This document shows positions 58,378-64,000 of a stretch of DNA of 64,000 nucleotides, piece after piece. The notes beneath the pieces were generated by a model. It was not told the DNA's origin. It was given only the letters and a program-made list of their open reading frames with translations, and made no database searches. Both the position numbers and the translations under genes were made by a program. How positions within the stretch are numbered: the stretch's first letter is position 1; the number at the start of each line of letters is the position of its first letter. The stretch is from Psychrobium sp. MM17-31 (GTDB lineage: Bacteria > Pseudomonadota > Gammaproteobacteria > Enterobacterales > Psychrobiaceae): the NCBI RefSeq assembly GCF_022347785.1, contig NZ_JAKRGA010000005.1, positions 227,519 to 291,518 on the forward strand, given 5' to 3'.

Positions 58378-59218
58378 GCGTTGAAGACACACTCGCCTTT
58401 TTGAATAATAAAAATAATCCAATCAAAATAATAAGCTGAGCCAACGTAGAAAGAATAGAGCCCTCAAAACCAAAAGCTCCACCATTTAGCAAATTTTGCT
58501 CTGCATATTGAGTTTCAATAATAGAATAAGAATCGAGACCACTAACATTAAAACCGAGGTGGCTTTGTACGAAGTTCCAGCTAAAATGCAAGCCAATTAC
58601 CAGCCACAGGTTTTTGGTATATAAGAAAATAGCGCCAAGCATTATTCCAGCAACAAACAGATCAAGCACACCCATAAGCGATATATTGTCGTTGGCCAAA
58701 TGCATAATGGTAAAGATAATCGAAGATACAATTAAGGCAGTGATCGCACTGTATTTAAGCTGTAATTTACGCATTAGATAACCACGAAAAACCAACTCTT
58801 CGCCATAGGCAACAGCTAAAAATCCAACCGTTGAGCAAGCGAGATCAACTACATCGAATGATATATTTTTAATCTGAATCTCACCCAACGCAAGGAGGCC
58901 ACCAAAACCAAATACCATCACAATCGTACCTAAGGCTGTCCCCAGCGCAAAGTCGCGTAACTTATGCGGTGCAGTTAACCCAACTCGCAACCGCTTCGAA
59001 GCGTCGTTTGGTTTGACAAAAAAATACACCACCACAGACGCAATAGTCGCCGACAGAACAGTGGTAATCAAAAACTCCGATTCGGTTAGCGTTAAATCCC
59101 CTTCAATAGGGATATCGGCAATAATGATGTAAATGCCTTGAATAATAATTTCAACGCACAAATAGGTAAGAAAGAAAAAGAGAATATTGACCCAAATCCG
59201 TGTGGTTTGATTCATCAT
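58358..59218 (-). CDS. CPBP-family intramembrane metalloprotease
   Basis: 286 aa from ATG 59218 (AAGGA 4 bp upstream); the longer frame to 59323 is rejected. Motifs EELVFRGYLMRKL (EExxxR), TIMHLAN and GLHFSWNFVQSHLG hold the Glu and His metal ligands of the Abi/CPBP (Rce1-like) family. Eight or so membrane helices. Substrate unknown. Divergent from the lipoprotein gene. Confidence 0.88.
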   Translation of the reverse strand: MMNQTTRIWVNILFFFLTYLCVEIIIQGIYIIIADIPIEGDLTLTESEFLITTVLSATIASVVVYFFVKPNDASKRLRVGLTAPHKLRDFALGTALGTIVMVFGFGGLLALGEIQIKNISFDVVDLACSTVGFLAVAYGEELVFRGYLMRKLQLKYSAITALIVSSIIFTIMHLANDNISLMGVLDLFVAGIMLGAIFLYTKNLWLVIGLHFSWNFVQSHLGFNVSGLDSYSIIETQYAEQNLLNGGAFGFEGSILSTLAQLIILIGLFLLFKKASVSSTQTASTV

Positions 59219-59368
59219 ACAATCCTTGTATATACAGATAGAAATAGATTGTAGAACACCATTAATAAAATTGCATTGAAAATTATCCCTCGCTTGATGA
59301 GATAAATTGGCGAACTCTAACACTATACCTATAGAACTTGCTAATCATCTAGAAATGAGGAAAGGACC

Positions 59369-60217
<849 letters not shown>

Positions 60218-60268
60218 TTGGAAACACCTGCTACGAAAACAGCTAATTCAATCTATATTAGCTTTGAA

Positions 60269-61039
60269 TTACACCATAGCCGATTGCACATAAACATCGA
60301 AGCGATTTGCCTTAGAGTCCAGCTGCATGCTGGGCTTTTTATCGTTGAGATAGTCGGCATAACTTGGGCGTTTTACTACCACTCGCTTAGTTGCAGCATT
60401 AATAGCTAAGGCTAATAAACCATCGGCATCTGGATCCGCCCCCACTAAACTTTGGAATACGCGCATTTCCTTTTTAACCTGCGCCGATTTCTTGCGATGC
60501 GGGAACATAGGATCGAGATATACCACGTCATGACTGTCGGTCAGTTTGGCTAAACCGTCTAACGAATTGTTGTGCTCTAAGGTTAAGCGCTGCGATAACC
60601 ATTCGCCAATTTCTGCGTCTTGATAACCCCTTTGCAGACCATCATCCAGCAATGCTGCCACTACGGGTGAACGTTCGAACATAGTGACGTGACAACCTAA
60701 ACTCGCCAACACGAAAGCATCACGTCCTAAACCTGCTGTAGCATCGAGTACCGTCGGATTAGCGCCAGATTTTAAGCCACAGGCTTTGGCAATTAGCTGG
60801 CCACGACCGCCACCAAATTTTCGGCGATGAGCGACAGCACCTTCAACAAAGTCGACATAGACAGCGCCGAGCTTTGGTTCATCGAGCTTAATAAGCTGTA
60901 GGCGCTCTGCCGTTAACTGCAATTGAAATTGATGATGTTCTTGCGTTTGCGTCGCCAGTCCCCAGCGCGCCGCAAGTTCTTGTGCGCGCTCTACAAGCGA
61001 CTCATTATCCGCAACAACGGCAATATCAAGCGTGGCCAT
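60269..61039 (-). CDS. rsmJ: 16S rRNA m2G1516 methyltransferase
   Basis: 256 aa. RsmJ signature [20 protein letters not shown], then [31 protein letters not shown]. Methylates G1516 of 16S rRNA. Its ATG overlaps the end of the glycosylase gene by one base, so it is the third gene of the prlC operon, as in E. coli. Confidence 0.95.
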   Translation of the reverse strand: MATLDIAVVADNESLVERAQELAARWGLATQTQEHHQFQLQLTAERLQLIKLDEPKLGAVYVDFVEGAVAHRRKFGGGRGQLIAKACGLKSGANPTVLDATAGLGRDAFVLASLGCHVTMFERSPVVAALLDDGLQRGYQDAEIGEWLSQRLTLEHNNSLDGLAKLTDSHDVVYLDPMFPHRKKSAQVKKEMRVFQSLVGADPDADGLLALAINAATKRVVVKRPSYADYLNDKKPSMQLDSKANRFDVYVQSAMV

Positions 61040-61767
61040 TATTGACTAAATCCAACGCGGTTATCACCAACGCTATATGCCAAAATCATGCTCATTTCTG
61101 TAAGTGATAAGCCACATTGTGCGTGCCATTCGTTAAACTGCTTTTGAATTGCTTTGAGGCTAGATTTGGTTTGTAAACCACCAGTAATCACGCCGCGAGC
61201 ACGCATATAATTTTCAACATCTGACGATAATCTAAAAGTGTCTTTACCTAACGCACGCAATACGTTGTAGCCGGTGAAACCGCCAAGACGAGCGCCACGA
61301 CGTTTAAATAGATCGCACAAACCTATGATGTCGTCTTCTGGCCAGTTAGCGATAAACTCACCGATAGGGCCATGTTCACGCTCTAGATCGCTAATGAGCA
61401 GCGCGTTTTCGCGAATAGTCGTCACTTTCTTAAGATTACGAATAATCTTAGGATCAGTGGCCTTACGCTCTACCATTTCATCCGGCATCATCAAGATTTT
61501 TTCGAGATTAAAATTGAAAAAATGTTCTTCAAAATCAGGCCATTTAGCTTCAACAACGCGCCACACAAAACCCGACTGAAATATCGACTTAGTCATTTGC
61601 GACAACACGCGATCGGCGGTTATCTTGGCGATTTCGTTTTTCGGTAATGGCTGGTACACCAGACTTGCTAACGCATCTTCGCCGCCCTTACGTTCGACAG
61701 CACGGCTAATGATGGCTTCGAAATGCTCGACTTTAGCGTCGCCCGTTGGCTCTACGATGTTATTCAT
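61039..61767 (-). CDS. DNA-3-methyladenine glycosylase I-like protein
   Basis: 242 aa. [31 protein letters not shown], and [11 protein letters not shown] match the Tag/MAG-I-like family; helix-hairpin-helix region [20 protein letters not shown]. Probably removes alkylated bases from DNA. Between prlC and rsmJ with one-base overlaps. Confidence 0.85.
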   Translation of the reverse strand: MNNIVEPTGDAKVEHFEAIISRAVERKGGEDALASLVYQPLPKNEIAKITADRVLSQMTKSIFQSGFVWRVVEAKWPDFEEHFFNFNLEKILMMPDEMVERKATDPKIIRNLKKVTTIRENALLISDLEREHGPIGEFIANWPEDDIIGLCDLFKRRGARLGGFTGYNVLRALGKDTFRLSSDVENYMRARGVITGGLQTKSSLKAIQKQFNEWHAQCGLSLTEMSMILAYSVGDNRVGFSQ

Positions 61768-63836
61768 TAGGCTGCCTCAATTCCGCTGTGACGCAGCAAT
61801 GCATCGACCTGTGGTTCGCGTCCCATAAAGTTTTTAAATAAAGCCATCGGCTCTTGTGAGCCGCCTTGCTCAAGAATGCTTTCTAAGAACGAAATACCCG
61901 TTTCACGGTTAAAAATGCCCTCGTCTTCGAAGCGCGAGAAAGCATCTGCTGACAGCACTTCTGCCCACTTGTAGCTGTAATAGCCCGCCGCATAGCCCCC
62001 AGCAAAGATGTGTGAGAAACCGTGTTGGAAACGGTTAAAGCTCGGCGGAATAACCACTGAATATTGCTGACGCACTTCGTCGAGTACTTCGCCAACGCGG
62101 GCACCGACTTGTGGATCGTAGTTAAGGTGCAATTTGAAATCGAATAATGAAAATTCAAGCTGACGAATCATTTGCATCGCGCTGTGGTAATTACGCGCCG
62201 CTAACAGTTTATCTAACATCTCTTTTGGCAGTGGCTCACCAGTTTCATAATGACCTGAAATAAAGGCCAACGCCTCTTCTTGCCAGCACCAGTTCTCTAA
62301 GAACTGACTCGGTAATTCAACTGCATCCCAAGGCACACCACTAATACCTGATACCGCTGAGATATCGATTTTAGTTAGCATATGGTGCAAGCCGTGGCCA
62401 AATTCGTGGAATAAGGTCACTAACTCATCATGGGTAAATAGCGCAGGCTTGTCGCCAACAGGTTTATTGAAGTTACAGGTTAAAAATGCCACCGGATCTT
62501 GTAACTGACCATCAGCCTTAACGCGGCGATCTAAACAGTCTGCCATCCACGCACCGCCGCGCTTGTTGGCACGGGCGTATAAATCAAAATAGAAGCTACC
62601 GCGATGTTCGCCATAGCGATCGCTAATGTTGTAGTACTTAACGTCTTTGTGCCACACGTCGGCACCTGGTTGCTCGGTAATAGTTAGGCCGTAAAGACGA
62701 TTAACCACTTCAAACAGACCCGCTACCGCTTTATCTTCTGGAAAATAAGGACGTAATTCTTCATCGCTAATAGCGTAGGTGTGCTGTTTTAGCTTTTCGC
62801 CATAATACGCCATATCCCATACTTGCAGGTTTTCAGCGTTGTAATGTTCTTTGGCAAAGGCGCGCAATTCATCGAGATCGCGCTGTGCTTGTGGTTTTGA
62901 CTTAGCGGCTAAGTCTTCTAAGAAATCTACTACTTGAGCAGGATTTTCCGCCATCTTAGTGGCCAGTGATTTATCGGCAAAGCTATCGAAATCTAATAAC
63001 TGAGCAAGCTCATGACGCAGCGCTAAGGTTTCGTTGATGATCTCGCTATTATCCCACTCGCCTGCGTTTGGTCCTTGATCCGATGCTCGAGTGCTAAAGG
63101 CGGTGTACATTTCTTCGCGGAAGCTGGCATCATCAGCGTAAGTTAAAACAGGTAAGTAGCTTGGGAAATCTAAGGTGAATAACCAACCATCTTGCTCTTT
63201 TTCTTGTGCCGCAGCTTTCGCTGCATCGATAGCGCTTTGCGGTAAACCAGCTAATTGCGCTTCATCGGTAATTAATTTAGTCCAACCTGCGGTAGCATCT
63301 AACACGTTGTTGCTAAAATTCGAGCCAAGCTCTGACAAGCGCATGCTAATTTCGCCGTAGCGCTTTTGTTGCTCTGGTGCCAACGCGATACCCGACAACT
63401 TAAAGTCGCGCAGGGCATCATTAATGACTTTTTGTTGAACATCGGTCAGTTCTTTAAAGCCTTCACTATCAGCCACTTGTTGGTAGGCTTTATATAAATC
63501 TGCATTTTGACCAACCCAGGTGCTGTATTCACTGAGTTTCGGTAAACAGGCTTCATAGGCTTGGCGTAACTCTTCACTGTTTAGCACACCGTTAAGGTGG
63601 CTTACTGGTGAGAAAATGCGATTTAACTTATCGTCAGATTCTTCCAATGGCGCAACCAAGTTGTCCCACGTGAATGGCGCATCATTGGCTAAAACGCTTT
63701 CAATACTCTCGCGACACAATTTAATCGCTTCTGTCACCGCTGGCTCTACATGCTCAGGTTTGATCTGACTAAACGGTGGTAAGCCCGTCATGGTAAACAA
63801 TGGATTGTCTTGTAGTGATTGCGTAGCGTCGCTCAT
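61767..63836 (-). CDS. prlC: Oligopeptidase A
   Basis: 689 aa, E. coli PrlC is 680. M3-family zinc motif HEFGHGLHHML, and downstream motif YSYKWAEVLSADAF. Cytosolic enzyme that degrades peptides and cleaved signal peptides. First gene of the prlC-glycosylase-rsmJ operon. Confidence 0.96.
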   Translation of the reverse strand: MSDATQSLQDNPLFTMTGLPPFSQIKPEHVEPAVTEAIKLCRESIESVLANDAPFTWDNLVAPLEESDDKLNRIFSPVSHLNGVLNSEELRQAYEACLPKLSEYSTWVGQNADLYKAYQQVADSEGFKELTDVQQKVINDALRDFKLSGIALAPEQQKRYGEISMRLSELGSNFSNNVLDATAGWTKLITDEAQLAGLPQSAIDAAKAAAQEKEQDGWLFTLDFPSYLPVLTYADDASFREEMYTAFSTRASDQGPNAGEWDNSEIINETLALRHELAQLLDFDSFADKSLATKMAENPAQVVDFLEDLAAKSKPQAQRDLDELRAFAKEHYNAENLQVWDMAYYGEKLKQHTYAISDEELRPYFPEDKAVAGLFEVVNRLYGLTITEQPGADVWHKDVKYYNISDRYGEHRGSFYFDLYARANKRGGAWMADCLDRRVKADGQLQDPVAFLTCNFNKPVGDKPALFTHDELVTLFHEFGHGLHHMLTKIDISAVSGISGVPWDAVELPSQFLENWCWQEEALAFISGHYETGEPLPKEMLDKLLAARNYHSAMQMIRQLEFSLFDFKLHLNYDPQVGARVGEVLDEVRQQYSVVIPPSFNRFQHGFSHIFAGGYAAGYYSYKWAEVLSADAFSRFEDEGIFNRETGISFLESILEQGGSQEPMALFKNFMGREPQVDALLRHSGIEAA

Positions 63837-63893
63837 GATGCTGCCCTTTTTATTTTTGACTGCTAACTAGAATGGGGATAAACGAGCTGTTAT

Positions 63894-64000
63894 TCAAGGC
63901 GTTGTTGAAAGAAATCGTCGATAGCTAGGGTCTATCATCAGCATCGAAAAGTCTTGCTCGAAATAATTGTGGATCTCGTTATACTGAGCCAACACGTCTA
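63894..64000 (-). CDS. C-terminal end of an unidentified gene (partial)
   Basis: The minus strand is open from the right edge to a TGA at 63894-63896, giving about 34 residues: DVLAQYNEIHNYFEQDFSML, MIDPSYRRFLSTTP. Family not recognised. The frame is short, so chance is possible. It ends 58 bp before prlC begins. Confidence 0.4.
   Translation of the reverse strand, partial: DVLAQYNEIHNYFEQDFSMLMIDPSYRRFLSTTP

Noticed and set aside
61274..61579. 101-codon plus-strand ORF within the DNA glycosylase gene
   Set aside because: It is the antisense shadow of the real gene and its composition is Arg/Ser-rich as expected for a shadow.

Overview
The window reads as chromosomal DNA of a moderately low-GC marine gammaproteobacterium of the order Alteromonadales, most likely near Colwelliaceae (Thalassotalea/Colwellia type). 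The clues are an rsmG-parA-parB-atpIBEFHAGDC block, a large Oar-like TonB receptor with a carboxypeptidase-regulatory domain, many secreted peptidases, and a prlC/rsmJ group. This placement is inferred from gene content; no marker gene was compared. No rRNA, tRNA, CRISPR array or intact insertion sequence was seen.

Layout: 1-5.4 kb holds the 3' part of an M1 aminopeptidase gene and a minus-strand operon of a BlaI-type repressor, an M56-M23 fusion peptidase and an MltD-like lytic transglycosylase, with two operator-like palindromes at its promoter. 5.4-11.8 kb holds an alpha-2-macroglobulin lipoprotein overlapping a ketopantoate-reductase-like gene. 11.9-15.7 kb holds a Rieske oxygenase divergent from a TetR regulator, small secreted and membrane proteins, and pnuC. 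15.8-21.4 kb holds ahpF and ahpC (with a good OxyR box) and a TonB receptor.

21.4-27.6 kb is the most unusual part. An 850-bp gene-free stretch contains stem-loops and a decayed copy of the ahpC start and OxyR promoter. It is followed by a putative split borosin RiPP pair: a tetrapyrrole-methylase-fold peptide N-methyltransferase and a separate 72-residue precursor. A TPR/hybrid histidine kinase with two receiver domains starts 26 bp later, then a CheY-like regulator and a CheX-domain protein.

27.7-36.5 kb holds HTH/membrane modules, a sterol-desaturase-family protein, four related small membrane proteins ending in an XRE regulator gene (preceded by six operator half-sites spaced exactly 10 bp), a two-domain M16 peptidase, and small secreted proteins. 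36.6-46.3 kb is the ATP synthase operon with parAB and rsmG. 46.3-64 kb holds mixed metabolic, membrane and signalling genes: a solute-binding protein, DUF418 and unknown membrane proteins, a Gfo/Idh/MocA oxidoreductase, a ZIP-YraQ fusion, a HIT protein, a chemoreceptor, metY with a MetJ-box candidate, an HxlR/SnoaL pair, a CPBP protease, a poly-glutamine lipoprotein, rsmJ, a DNA glycosylase and prlC.
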